From NCBI RefSeq assembly GCF_005889735.1, contig NZ_VCKY01000070.1, positions 1 through 43,945 on the forward strand: a stretch of 43,945 bases of DNA, given 5' to 3'. Source of the stretch: Nonomuraea turkmeniaca (lineage in GTDB: Bacteria > Actinomycetota > Actinomycetes > Streptosporangiales > Streptosporangiaceae). Under the pieces are notes generated by a model. It saw only the letters and a list, made by a program, of their open reading frames with translations, was not told the origin of the DNA and did not search any database. This document shows, in pieces, positions 28,119 through 36,276 of this stretch. Made by a program: the position numbers and the translations under genes. Each line of letters begins with the position of its first letter. Positions within the stretch are counted from its first letter, which is position 1.

Positions 28119-29105
28119 TCAACGCCAGCGTGTCATGTACTCTCGCCAGTCCTCTTCCGTGGCGGCGAAGTCCACGTAGAGGGCGAGGCCGAAGCGCTCG
28201 CGGCGGCCGTACTCGGACAGCGCCAGCCTAGCGCCCTCGGCGGCCATCGCGACGCTCTCGGCCGCGTCGGCCCAGGCAAGCCCGTGATCGTGATAGGCCG
28301 GGGCGCCGATGAGCACCAGCTTGTCGTCGGGGACCAGGTCCAGAGCCAGCTCGGCCTGGCGGGCCACGTAGCCGCCGTAGAGGGACTGAAGAGGGGTGAA
28401 GGAGTCGTAGGTCATGATGGCGACCTGGTCGACGCGGCTCACGACCTGCTGGAAGTAGCCGTGGGACCAGAATTTGTCGTGGCTCAGGATCGCTCTGGCG
28501 GTCAGGCGCATCCCGGGGTACGGCTCGAGCTGCGGGACCGACGTGGACAGGAGCTTCGTGTGCTGCCTGGTGCGCTCCAGCAGGTCGAGGAACTCGGTGT
28601 CGTCGTCGCCGATGGGCTCGAAGTTGTAGTGGATGCCGTCGTAGCCCTGTTTCATGATGGCGGCGACGCCGGCCAGGACGTTCTGGCGGGACTTGGGGTC
28701 ATCGAGGTCGAGGCCGTTCTTGACGGCCTGGCCGAGCCAGGCGGAGACGCGGACGGCTGGAAGGTGCTTACGCATCCATTTCACGAAATTTCCGGCGTTG
28801 GGGTATTTAGAGGGTTTTAGGGTGCCGTCCCATTCGAAAGGGCCAGAGTGGACGTACACATCCTTGACGCCGGTGGCGCGCAGCCGTACCGCCAACTGTT
28901 CGACATCAGGCTCCGTGCGGCGGCCGTCCACCCACATGTGGCCCAGCCAGAGGGCGTCGTTGCCAGTGCTCTTCGCCCATGCCGCCGGGGCACCGGTAAA
29001 CTGGACGCGGAGCGCGGCGGCGAGGAGGCCGGCCAGCGCGACCACGACGGCCACGGCTAGCGCGAGCAGGCGTAGGCCGCGGCGGATGACGGTTCGGGCA
29101 ATCAC
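28119..29105 (-). CDS. Membrane-anchored GH18-like glycoside hydrolase, 328 aa
   Basis: The GTG at 29105 gives MIARTVIRRGLRLLALAVAV, a basic start and a membrane helix to about residue 33 without a clear cleavage site. The rest is a TIM-barrel-like domain: VKDVYVHSGPFEWDG, VRVSAWLGQAVKNG, GYDGIHYNFEPIGDDDTEFL and VDQVAIMTYDSFTP. DGIHYNFEP corresponds to the catalytic strand of YaaH/SleL-type GH18 proteins (DGxxxDFE), with Glu as the likely acid. It probably acts on a cell-wall or other amino-sugar polymer outside the membrane. It lies between rpsT and lepA and is transcribed toward rpsT. Confidence 0.7.
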   Translation of the reverse strand: MIARTVIRRGLRLLALAVAVVVALAGLLAAALRVQFTGAPAAWAKSTGNDALWLGHMWVDGRRTEPDVEQLAVRLRATGVKDVYVHSGPFEWDGTLKPSKYPNAGNFVKWMRKHLPAVRVSAWLGQAVKNGLDLDDPKSRQNVLAGVAAIMKQGYDGIHYNFEPIGDDDTEFLDLLERTRQHTKLLSTSVPQLEPYPGMRLTARAILSHDKFWSHGYFQQVVSRVDQVAIMTYDSFTPLQSLYGGYVARQAELALDLVPDDKLVLIGAPAYHDHGLAWADAAESVAMAAEGARLALSEYGRRERFGLALYVDFAATEEDWREYMTRWR

Positions 29106-29131
29106 CCGGGCATGTCACCATAGAAGACTGC

Positions 29132-30991
29132 TTGCCCTCAACCTTGTCGAAACGGACTTCGGTGCGCACTCAGCCTGGCCAGACCGACCCCGCGTTGATC
29201 CGCAACTTCTGCATCATCGCGCATATCGACCATGGCAAGTCGACGCTTGCCGACCGGATGCTGCAGATCACCGGCGTGGTCGACGACCGCTCCATGCGCG
29301 CGCAATACCTCGACAGGATGGACATCGAGCGGGAGCGCGGCATCACGATCAAGTCGCAGGCCGTGCGGCTGCCGTGGGACGGCCACGTGCTCAACATGAT
29401 CGACACTCCGGGGCACGTGGACTTCACCTACGAGGTGTCCCGTTCCCTGCAGGCGTGCGAGGGCGCGATCCTGCTGGTCGACGCGGCTCAGGGCATCGAG
29501 GCGCAGACGCTGGCCAACCTCTATCTGGCCATGAACGCCGACCTGCACATCATCCCGGTCCTCAACAAGATCGACCTGCCCGCGGCGCAGCCGGAGAAGT
29601 TCGCCGAGGAGCTGGCCGGGCTGATCGGCTGCGACCCGTCCGACGTGCTCAGAGTCTCCGGCAAGACCGGCGAGGGCGTGCGCGAGCTGCTCGATCACGT
29701 GGTCCAGACGGTCCCCGGGCCGGTCGGCAACGCCGACACGGCCGCCCGGGCGCTGATCTTCGACTCGGTCTACGACACCTACCGAGGCGTGGTGACCTAC
29801 GTCCGGGTCATCGACGGGCACCTCGGCAAGCGCGAGCGCATCCTCATGATGTCCACCATGGCCACCCACGAGACGCTGGAGATCGGCGTCATCTCGCCCG
29901 AGCCCAAGGTCTCCGAGCGGGGCCTCGGTGTCGGCGAGGTGGGCTACCTCATCACCGGCGTGAAGGACGTGCGCCAGTCGCGGGTCGGTGACACCGTCAC
30001 CTCGGCGGCCAAGCCGGCCGGTGAGATGCTGGCCGGTTACGAGCACCCGAAGCCGATGGTGTTCTCCGGGCTCTATCCGATCGACGGCGACGAATATCCC
30101 GAGCTGCGCGAGGCGCTCGACAAGCTCCAGCTCAACGACGCCGCGCTCGTCTACGAGCCGGAGACCTCGGCCGCGCTCGGGTTCGGCTTCCGTGTCGGCT
30201 TCCTCGGGCTGCTGCACATGGAGATCGTGCGTGAGCGGCTGGAGCGCGAGTTCGGGCTGTCGCTGATCTCGACCGCGCCCAACGTGGTCTACCGCGTGGT
30301 CATGGAGGACGGCAAGGAGCTCACGGTCACCAACCCGTCGGAGTTCCCGACGGGCGGCAAGATCGCGCAGGTCTTCGAGCCGGTCACCAAGTCCACGATC
30401 CTGGCGCCCGCCGAGTTCATCGGCGCGATCATGGAGATCTGCCAGGGGCGGCGCGGGCAGCTGCTCGGCATGGACTACCTGTCGGAGGACCGGGTCGAGA
30501 TCCGCTACACGCTGCCGCTCGGCGAGATCATCTTCGACTTCTTCGACCAGCTCAAGTCGCGCACCCGGGGTTACGCCTCGCTCGACTACGAGCCGGCGGG
30601 GGAGCAGGAGGCCGACCTGGTCAAGGTCGACATCCTGCTGCAGGGCGAGCCCGTCGACGCCTTCAGCGCGATCGTGCACAAGGACAAGGCCTACACCTAC
30701 GGCGTGGACATGGCGAAGAAGCTGCGCGAGCTGATCCCGCGGCAGCAGTTCGAGGTGCCGATCCAGGCCGCCATCGGGGCCAGGGTCATCGCCCGCGAGA
30801 ACATCCGCGCCATCCGCAAGGACGTCCTCGCCAAGTGCTACGGCGGTGACATCTCCCGTAAGCGCAAGCTGCTGGAGAAGCAGAAGGAAGGCAAGAAGCG
30901 GATGAAGATGGTCGGCCGGGTCGAGGTGCCCCAGGAGGCCTTCGTCGCCGCGCTGTCCACCGACTCCAGCGTCGACAAGGCCAAGAAGTAA
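29132..30991 (+). CDS. lepA: Elongation factor 4 (LepA) GTPase
   Basis: TTG 29132 (MPSTLSKRTSVRTQPGQTDP) is chosen because actinobacterial LepA proteins often begin MPAT...RTDPALIRN; GTG 29162 is the alternative (609 aa). GTPase motifs are AHIDHGKST (30-38), the switch region ERGITIK, DTPGHVDF and NKIDLP. Domains II and III, the C-terminal V-like domain (LPLGEIIFDFFDQLKSRTRG) and the LepA-specific C-terminal domain (DISRKRKLLEKQKEGKKRMK) follow, with normal total length. LepA back-translocates or remodels ribosomes during stress. Divergent from the GH18-like gene, with only 26 nt between starts. Confidence 0.97.
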   Translation: MPSTLSKRTSVRTQPGQTDPALIRNFCIIAHIDHGKSTLADRMLQITGVVDDRSMRAQYLDRMDIERERGITIKSQAVRLPWDGHVLNMIDTPGHVDFTYEVSRSLQACEGAILLVDAAQGIEAQTLANLYLAMNADLHIIPVLNKIDLPAAQPEKFAEELAGLIGCDPSDVLRVSGKTGEGVRELLDHVVQTVPGPVGNADTAARALIFDSVYDTYRGVVTYVRVIDGHLGKRERILMMSTMATHETLEIGVISPEPKVSERGLGVGEVGYLITGVKDVRQSRVGDTVTSAAKPAGEMLAGYEHPKPMVFSGLYPIDGDEYPELREALDKLQLNDAALVYEPETSAALGFGFRVGFLGLLHMEIVRERLEREFGLSLISTAPNVVYRVVMEDGKELTVTNPSEFPTGGKIAQVFEPVTKSTILAPAEFIGAIMEICQGRRGQLLGMDYLSEDRVEIRYTLPLGEIIFDFFDQLKSRTRGYASLDYEPAGEQEADLVKVDILLQGEPVDAFSAIVHKDKAYTYGVDMAKKLRELIPRQQFEVPIQAAIGARVIARENIRAIRKDVLAKCYGGDISRKRKLLEKQKEGKKRMKMVGRVEVPQEAFVAALSTDSSVDKAKK

Positions 30992-31063
30992 CGTTCAGCG
31001 GGGCCGTCATCGCCCATCGAGCGGCAGCGATTGCCTCTCGATCGCCACGGCTACCCTGAAAGC

Positions 31064-31555
31064 ATGGAAGTGGTGCAAACGGCGCGGATGCTGCTATCTC
31101 GCGTCACAGCCGACGACCTGCCGGCCGTGCACGAGCTTCACTGCGATCCGCGTACGAGCGTGTACAACCCCTCCGGTCCGTCTCCTGATCTGGAGTCCAG
31201 CCGGGCCATGCTGGATCTCTGGCTGGCCGACTGGGACGAGCGCGGGCTCGGGTACTGGGCGGCGCGGCTGCTGGGGGAGCCGGAGGTGATCGGCTTCGGC
31301 GGGCTGCGCCGCGCCCTCGTGGACGGGGACGAGGTGTTGAACCTTTACTACCGATTCCGGCCGTCGGCTTGGGGGCATGGGTACGCGCTGGAGCTGGCCG
31401 AGGCGGCGCTGCGGGTCGGCAAAGGGCTCGGGACGGTGGTGGCGGTGATCCGCGACACCAACGCGCCGTCACGGAGGGTGGCGGAGCGTGCCGGCATGCG
31501 GAGGGACCGCACGATCCCGTACGGGGGAGTGCCGAGCGACGTGTACGTCGCCTGA
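31064..31555 (+). CDS. GNAT-family N-acetyltransferase, 163 aa
   Basis: ATG 31064 (MEVVQTARMLLSRVTADDLP) starts 163 residues. It has the RimJ/RimL-type layout: LLSRVTADDLPAVHELHCDP, GYWAARLLGEPEVIGFGGLR, the acetyl-CoA region YYRFRPSAWGHGYALELAEA and the closing DTNAPSRRVAERAGMRRDRT (xNxxSxxVxxxxGM). The acetyl-group acceptor cannot be read from sequence; a protein N-terminus or small amine is usual. Follows lepA after 72 nt and is probably separately transcribed. Complete, no oddity. Confidence 0.88.
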   Translation: MEVVQTARMLLSRVTADDLPAVHELHCDPRTSVYNPSGPSPDLESSRAMLDLWLADWDERGLGYWAARLLGEPEVIGFGGLRRALVDGDEVLNLYYRFRPSAWGHGYALELAEAALRVGKGLGTVVAVIRDTNAPSRRVAERAGMRRDRTIPYGGVPSDVYVA

Positions 31556-31615
31556 CCGGGTTTGACGTACGGCGCCTGTGCCGGGTTTCGATGGGTGCGT
31601 CGGCCGGGCGGGCCT

Positions 31616-33154
31616 TCAGCGCCCCGTTCGCCACACGTAACCCACCAGCACCGCCGCGCCGGCCACCGCTTGGGCCGCCAGCAACGCGCCGGGCTCGGGT
31701 GTCGGAAACGCCAGCGCGATCAGGGCGGGCAGGCACCCGGCCACCGCCACGTCCACGCCTGTGGCCGCCCACAACACCGGGCCGAGCGGGATCGCGCCAC
31801 CCGCGGTCTCGATGACGGGAAGCGAGTGATCGACCGGACTCCGCCGGGCCATCCGCAAGGCTCCAGCGGCCAGCGCGGGAGCCGCCAGCGGTCCGAACAA
31901 CCACCACACATCGACGTCCGCCACCGCATCGCTCACGACGGCGCCGGCCGCCCCGGGGGCCATCGCCGTGGCGGTCAGGGACAGGGCGGCCAGGGCCAGG
32001 GCCGTCCATGCGCCGCTCAGCAGGGCCGGTAGCGCCGCGCGGGCTGCCAAGGCCCGGCGGCGGCCGACGCCGAGGAGCCGGGCCAGTGCCGGGTTGTCGC
32101 CGTCCCGGCGCGTGCCGGACACGCTGGACGCCGCCACCGCGAGCCCGCCCGCCAGGACGGCCGCTCCGAGCGCCGCTGGGGCGAAACCTGCCTGGGCGAG
32201 GACGGCGGGCATCGCGGCGGTGGCCAGGATGGCGGCCAGTCTGCCCCGTCTCCGGGCCAGGCGGCGCCAGTCCTGCCAGGCCAGCGCGAAAGGCGCGGGC
32301 AGTGACGGCCACCGCCTCGAGCCGAGCTTCCTGGCTCGCCAGTAGTTGTCCTCGGCGATCCAGGTGAACGCACCAGGGTCCACGCCGACGGCCGCGCTCG
32401 CCACGTGTCCCGCCCGGGTCGAGGCCGCCATGACGGCGCGGGCGGGGATCCTGCCGAGCGCCGCCCACGCCTGGCGTACGAGCAGGCCCGAGATCACGGC
32501 GGCGCCGGCGGCCGCGGCGGCCACCGCCTGGAGGGGCGCACCGGCGGCGATGGCCGGCACGGTGCGGAGTTGCCCGCTGACGGCCACCACCGCCAGCACC
32601 AACAGCGCCACCATCGCAGCGGTCAGCCAGACCTGCCACGACTGGGACGCCTGCGCCAGCACCGCCAGCGCCATCCCGCCCACGCTCGCGAAAACGCCCA
32701 GCGTCAGCGCGCCGAGCAACCGCCACACGAGCTGGTCGGGCGCGCCCAGCACCGCCAGCATGCCCAGCCCGAGCACCGCCCCCGCGACGACCGACGCCAT
32801 GAGGAGCGCCCGTCCGGTACGTCCCAGCAGGTGCCGCCGGTCGAGCGGCGAGAGCAACAACCAGGACGCGTCCGGACCCGGCAACATCACCGGCCCCACC
32901 GCCCGCGCCGTGCCCAGGAGCGCGGCCACCGCCAGCGCGATCAACGCGACCCCGGCCCCCATCCGGGCGGGATCTCCGGGCCCGGCCAGCCCCGCCAGCA
33001 CGTCGGAGAGCGGCTCGCCGGCCACGGCGAGGAACACCGCGACGCAGAACGCCGTGACATACCGATCGCCGGCGCTGGAGCGGGTCCGGCCGCGTGACCG
33101 CACGAAGGCCCGCACCGACCGCACGCTGACGCCGGACTCCGTCATCCCGCTCAT
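31616..33154 (-). CDS. ABC-type membrane protein, DUF6297-like, 512 aa
   Basis: The ATG at 33154 (MSGMTESGVSVRSVRAFVRS) overlaps the stop of the last mini-ORF of the 35-bp repeat (ATGA). About ten to twelve helices follow (YVTAFCVAVFLAVAGEPLSD, VALIALAVAALLGTARAVGP, ALLMASVVAGAVLGLGMLAV and others), with a soluble loop PFALAWQDWRRLARRRGRLA in the middle. The Ala/Gly/Leu-rich sequence and PDASWLLLSPLDRRHLLGRT fit DUF6297, a membrane partner of a stand-alone ABC ATPase in Streptosporangiales, from memory. Together with the ATPase at 33256 it makes a two-gene exporter of unknown substrate. Confidence 0.75.
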   Translation of the reverse strand: MSGMTESGVSVRSVRAFVRSRGRTRSSAGDRYVTAFCVAVFLAVAGEPLSDVLAGLAGPGDPARMGAGVALIALAVAALLGTARAVGPVMLPGPDASWLLLSPLDRRHLLGRTGRALLMASVVAGAVLGLGMLAVLGAPDQLVWRLLGALTLGVFASVGGMALAVLAQASQSWQVWLTAAMVALLVLAVVAVSGQLRTVPAIAAGAPLQAVAAAAAGAAVISGLLVRQAWAALGRIPARAVMAASTRAGHVASAAVGVDPGAFTWIAEDNYWRARKLGSRRWPSLPAPFALAWQDWRRLARRRGRLAAILATAAMPAVLAQAGFAPAALGAAVLAGGLAVAASSVSGTRRDGDNPALARLLGVGRRRALAARAALPALLSGAWTALALAALSLTATAMAPGAAGAVVSDAVADVDVWWLFGPLAAPALAAGALRMARRSPVDHSLPVIETAGGAIPLGPVLWAATGVDVAVAGCLPALIALAFPTPEPGALLAAQAVAGAAVLVGYVWRTGR

Positions 33155-33259
33155 GCGGTCACCGCGCTCCCGTCCGTCGCCCCGTTCATCCGGTCACCGC
33201 ACCGATGTCCGTCGCCCCGTTCATCCGGTCACCGAGCCCATGTTCGTGGTCCTGCTCAT
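33151..33259 (-). repeat. 35-bp tandem repeat forming three ATGA-coupled mini-ORFs
   Basis: TCAT(G/C)CGGTCACC recurs at 33151, 33186, 33221 and 33256, exactly 35 bp apart. On the reverse strand this makes a chain. The ATPase stop (GTGACCGCATGA) overlaps an ATG at 33259; that frame is 12 codons plus TGA at 33221, overlapping an ATG at 33224; the next 12 codons end at 33186 and overlap the ATG at 33189; the third 12 codons end at 33151 and overlap the permease ATG at 33154. Peptides: MSRTTNMGSVTG, MNGATDIGAVTG, MNGATDGSAVTA. The ATPase itself ends in GVTA. Confidence 0.9.
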
Positions 33260-33879
33260 GCGGTCACCCCCGTCGGCGAGACCTCCCGGGCGCGGGCGGC
33301 CAGGCCTTGGTCGTGGGTGGCCATGACCACGGTGCCGCCCTCGTCCGCGTACGCGTCCAGCAGGTCGGCCAGCCGGCCGCGGAAGGCGGCGTCCAGGCCG
33401 CGTTCCGGCTCGTCGAGCAGGAGCAACGTGCTCGGCCTGAGCAGTGCGGCGGCAAGCGAGAGCCGCTGCCGCTGACCGGTCGACAGGTTCAGCGGCGCCG
33501 CGTCGGCCCGCTCCACCAGGGCGAACACCTCCAGTGCCGCCTCGACCGTCATCCGCGTCCGGGGATGCACGGCCGCCATCAGCTCCAGATGCTCCCGCGT
33601 GGTCAGCCCCGGGTACCAGGCCGGCTCATCGCCCAGCAGCGCGACCCGGCGCCAGAAGGGGCCGTCGTCGACCGGCGGCTCCCCGAACACCCGCACCTCG
33701 CCGAAGGTGGCGGGCTGGAGCCCGGCCAGGCAGCGCAGCAGGGTCGACTTGCCCGACCCGTTCGGGCCCACCACCGCGACGATCTCGCCGGCGGCCACGG
33801 TGAGGCCAAGGCCGCGCAGCACGGGATTGCCGCCCAGTTCGACCGTGAGCTCGGCAACGCTGATGATCGAGTCGTACAC
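33256..33879 (-). CDS. ABC transporter ATPase, 207 aa
   Basis: The GTG at 33879 (MYDSIISVAELTVELGGNPV) starts 207 residues; the longer open frame has no ribosome site. Walker A GPNGSGKST, a Q-loop region (VALLGDEPAWYPGLTTREHL), signature NLSTGQRQRLSLAAAL, Walker B LLLLDEPERGLDA and switch His (VMATHDQ) are complete. The signature reads LSTGQ rather than LSGGQ. The short size is that of ABC-2 type ATPases such as CcmA-like proteins. Its stop is the first link of the ATGA relay leading to the DUF6297-like permease. Confidence 0.88.
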   Translation of the reverse strand: MYDSIISVAELTVELGGNPVLRGLGLTVAAGEIVAVVGPNGSGKSTLLRCLAGLQPATFGEVRVFGEPPVDDGPFWRRVALLGDEPAWYPGLTTREHLELMAAVHPRTRMTVEAALEVFALVERADAAPLNLSTGQRQRLSLAAALLRPSTLLLLDEPERGLDAAFRGRLADLLDAYADEGGTVVMATHDQGLAARAREVSPTGVTA

Positions 33880-33975
33880 CGTTCGAGCGTAACCAGTCCA
33901 ACCGTTGCCCGCGCGATTCTGTCGGTGGCGCCGTCTAGCGTCTCTTCCCGAACACCTGTGCGACTGGAGGGTGAC

Positions 33976-34296
33976 GTGATTGCTTCTGAGCGTTTCGAGC
34001 GTGCCGCGGTGCTGGGGGTTGCTGTGGCCGAGGAGACCAGGCGGCTGCTGAGGCGGCACCTGGACGGGACCGGAGGGGAGGGGGCCGGAGGGGAGCGGGC
34101 CAGCACGGTGGTGGTCGATGTGCCCTACCCGGACGCCGCGGTCGTCACCGCACTGCTGGACGTGGCGGCCGAGTGTTTCGGCGAGCGGGGCGACTCGATC
34201 GAGGAGATCCGGCAGGCGGCGCTGGAGACCCTGTTACAACTGGCCGGATTCGACGCCGAGTCCCAGCTCAACAGGGGCGAGCTGGGCGGCAGGTAA
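33976..34296 (+). CDS. Unknown protein, 106 aa
   Basis: GTG 33976 has GGAGGGT 4 nt upstream. The product begins MIASERFERAAVLGVAVAEE, continues TRRLLRRHLDG and a short low-complexity piece (TGGEGAGGERAS, from a repeated GGAGGGGAG tract), then VVVDVPYPDAAVVTALLDVA and a helical end (SIEEIRQAALETLLQLAGFD). Soluble and acidic. Divergent from the ABC ATPase gene at 33879 and followed 40 nt later by the MOSC gene, with which it may be co-transcribed. No family recognised. Confidence 0.6.
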   Translation: MIASERFERAAVLGVAVAEETRRLLRRHLDGTGGEGAGGERASTVVVDVPYPDAAVVTALLDVAAECFGERGDSIEEIRQAALETLLQLAGFDAESQLNRGELGGR

Positions 34297-34336
34297 AGGG
34301 TTCGCCGATCGAAGGGCCGCTCGGTTACCGTCGGAT

Positions 34337-34927
34337 ATGCGCATTCTCTCCGTCAACGTGGGCACAACGGTTGAGGCTGAGTGGGCCGGGAAACTGGGAC
34401 GCACGGCCATCGACAAGCACGCTGTCACAGACCGCGTCGAGGTGCTCGCCAACGGGCTGGCCGGCGACGAGCGGGCCGACAAGAAGCACCACGGCTCGCC
34501 CGGCCACGCCGTCTACGCCTACGCCAGGGAGGACTACGACTGGTGGGAGGCGGAGCTGGGGCGGGAGTTGCGTGACGGGCGATTCGGCGAAAACCTCACC
34601 ACCGCCGGCCTCGACGTCAACGGTGCCGTGATCGGCGAGCGGTGGCGGGTCGGCAGCGCCGTGCTCGAGGTGACCGGCCCCAGGGTGCCCTGCGTGGTGT
34701 TCCGCAACTGGATGGACGAGCCCGGCTGGGTCAAGCGGTTCACCGGCGCGGCGCGGCCGGGGGCCTACCTGAGGGTGGCCGAGCTCGGCGAGCTGGGCGC
34801 CGGCGACGAGGTGGAGATCGTCTCGCGTCCCGGGATCGGGGTGACGGTGGCCGACTGGTTCCGGGCCCGCCACGGGGACAAGGACGTGCTCCGCCGCATT
34901 CTTGCCGTTCCCGGACATGACAGCTGA
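34337..34927 (+). CDS. MOSC-domain protein (YiiM-like), 196 aa
   Basis: ATG 34337 (MRILSVNVGTTVEAEWAGKL) starts 196 residues. Motifs include ANGLAGDERADKKHHGSPGH, AVYAYAREDYDWWEAELGRE, DGRFGENLTTAGLDVNGAVI and VTGPRVPCVVFRNWM; the conserved Cys of MOSC domains is in RVPCVVF. MOSC proteins carry sulfur for molybdenum-cofactor enzymes; the YiiM group reduces N-hydroxylated compounds together with electron-transfer partners. Length and layout fit a stand-alone MOSC protein with a 3-alpha C-terminal end (VADWFRARHGDKDVLRRILA). No cofactor gene is adjacent. Confidence 0.9.
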   Translation: MRILSVNVGTTVEAEWAGKLGRTAIDKHAVTDRVEVLANGLAGDERADKKHHGSPGHAVYAYAREDYDWWEAELGRELRDGRFGENLTTAGLDVNGAVIGERWRVGSAVLEVTGPRVPCVVFRNWMDEPGWVKRFTGAARPGAYLRVAELGELGAGDEVEIVSRPGIGVTVADWFRARHGDKDVLRRILAVPGHDS

Positions 34928-34987
34928 TGGGACGAGATGGCGGAGAAGGTGCTGGCCGGGTAGAGGGCCCCTACCCGGCCAGGGTCG

Positions 34988-36235
34988 TCAGCGCAGGACC
35001 GAGTACAACGCCGACGTGAGTGAGGCGCGCGCGTCGTCCTGGTCGATTGACCACATCATCGACCCGCCGAGCCCCTTGAGCCGGATGTACGCCGCCTTCT
35101 GCACCATCATCGCCGGATCGTCGTACGACCAGAACTCGTTCCCGTCGTAGAGCCACATCGCCCCGGTGCGCAGGTCCCGGTACCTCTTGCCGGGCTTGTT
35201 CACCAAGTCCTTGTAGTCCTCGCTGCCCGGGGCCCACTTGCCGGGGGCGGGGCCGGTGGCGGGCTTGTAGAGGCCGTCGCCGCCGCCGGTGACGCCGGTC
35301 CAGCCCTGGCCGTAGGCGGGCACCCCCACCACGATCTTGCGTGCGGGCGCCCCGCGCGACAGGTAGTCGCGAACGGTCTGGTCGACGCTGTACTTCACCG
35401 GGTTCGGATCCCGCCGGTCGGTGAACAGGTTGCCGTTGTGCCCGGTCTGCGGCTCCCAGGTGCCATGGAGGTCGTACCCCTGGATGGTGGCGAAGTCGAG
35501 CTTGCTGAAGACGCGCCGTACCTCGAAGCCGGCGTCGATCTTGGCCGCGGCGGCCGGCAGGAAGGCGGTCAGCTGCGCGGCGCTCGAGTAGGCCTTGAGC
35601 TGTGAGCGCAGCTCCTCAACGAACAATGTGAAGTTCTGCTTGTCCTCGGGCCGGATGATGTTCCCCTCGGCCCCTGAGGACCCCGGCCACTCCCAGTCCA
35701 GGTCGATCCCGTCGAACACGCCGGCCCCCGCGCCCGGCTCCAGCCCCGGCAGGTCGCCGCGCAGCCACAGGTCGATGCAGGAGCGGGCGAGCTTGGCGCG
35801 CGACTCGGCGGTGAGCACGGCGTCGGAGAAGTACTTGGAGCCGGTCCAGCCGCCCAGCGAGATCAGCGCCTTGAGCCCCGGGTGCTTGGCCTTGAGCTTG
35901 CGGAGCTGGTTGAAGTTGCCGTTCAGGGCCTGTCCCGGCGCGTCGGCCACGCCGTCCACGCTCTGCTCGGCCGGCACCGGCCGCTGCCAGTCCGCCCACG
36001 GGTCGGCCGAGTAGCAGGCGCCCTCGGCGTTGACGAACCCGAACGCGTAGTTGAGGTGCGTGAGCTTGGCGGCCGCGCCCGTGGTGTCCACGTCCTTGAC
36101 GTGGAAGTTGCGGCCGTAGATGCCCCATTGGATGAAGTACGCGACCCGCTTGTAACCGGTGTGGGCCTCGGCGGGCACGGAGACCGCCGAGAGGCCCAGC
36201 AAGAGCGAGAGCGTGATCAGGACCTTCTTCTTCAC
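34988..36235 (-). CDS. Secreted GH18 chitinase, 415 aa
   Basis: The GTG at 36235 has AGGAGA at 7 nt. MKKKVLITLSLLLGLSAVSV then PAEAHTGYK is a signal peptide with likely cleavage after AEA. The TIM barrel shows LKALISLGGWTGSKYFSDAV (SxGG motif) and DGIDLDWEW at 175-183, the DxxDxDxE catalytic motif with Glu182, then FATIQGYDLHGTWEPQTGHN and GGSMMWSIDQDD. This is a complete family 18 chitinase without a separate binding domain; it would cleave chitin outside the cell. The TAGGAAA-C-TTTCCTA palindrome 27 nt upstream of the start suggests specific repression. Confidence 0.95.
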   Translation of the reverse strand: MKKKVLITLSLLLGLSAVSVPAEAHTGYKRVAYFIQWGIYGRNFHVKDVDTTGAAAKLTHLNYAFGFVNAEGACYSADPWADWQRPVPAEQSVDGVADAPGQALNGNFNQLRKLKAKHPGLKALISLGGWTGSKYFSDAVLTAESRAKLARSCIDLWLRGDLPGLEPGAGAGVFDGIDLDWEWPGSSGAEGNIIRPEDKQNFTLFVEELRSQLKAYSSAAQLTAFLPAAAAKIDAGFEVRRVFSKLDFATIQGYDLHGTWEPQTGHNGNLFTDRRDPNPVKYSVDQTVRDYLSRGAPARKIVVGVPAYGQGWTGVTGGGDGLYKPATGPAPGKWAPGSEDYKDLVNKPGKRYRDLRTGAMWLYDGNEFWSYDDPAMMVQKAAYIRLKGLGGSMMWSIDQDDARASLTSALYSVLR

Positions 36236-36261
36236 CGAGCGTCTCCTGAAAGCCTCACTAA

Positions 36262-36276
36262 TAGGAAACTTTCCTA
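36262..36276. promoter_or_regulatory. Palindromic operator upstream of the chitinase
   Basis: TAGGAAA-C-TTTCCTA is a perfect 7-bp inverted repeat around one base, extended by AATA on both sides. It lies 27-41 nt upstream of the chitinase start. From memory, AGGAAA/TTTCCT palindromes occur upstream of secreted polysaccharide-hydrolase genes of actinomycetes and are bound by ROK-type repressors (CsnR-like). Confidence 0.75.

Noticed and set aside
29138..30679. 513-codon reverse frame opposite lepA
   Set aside because: lepA on the plus strand has all GTPase motifs; the reverse peptide is Leu/Asp/Val/Arg-rich and shadow-like.
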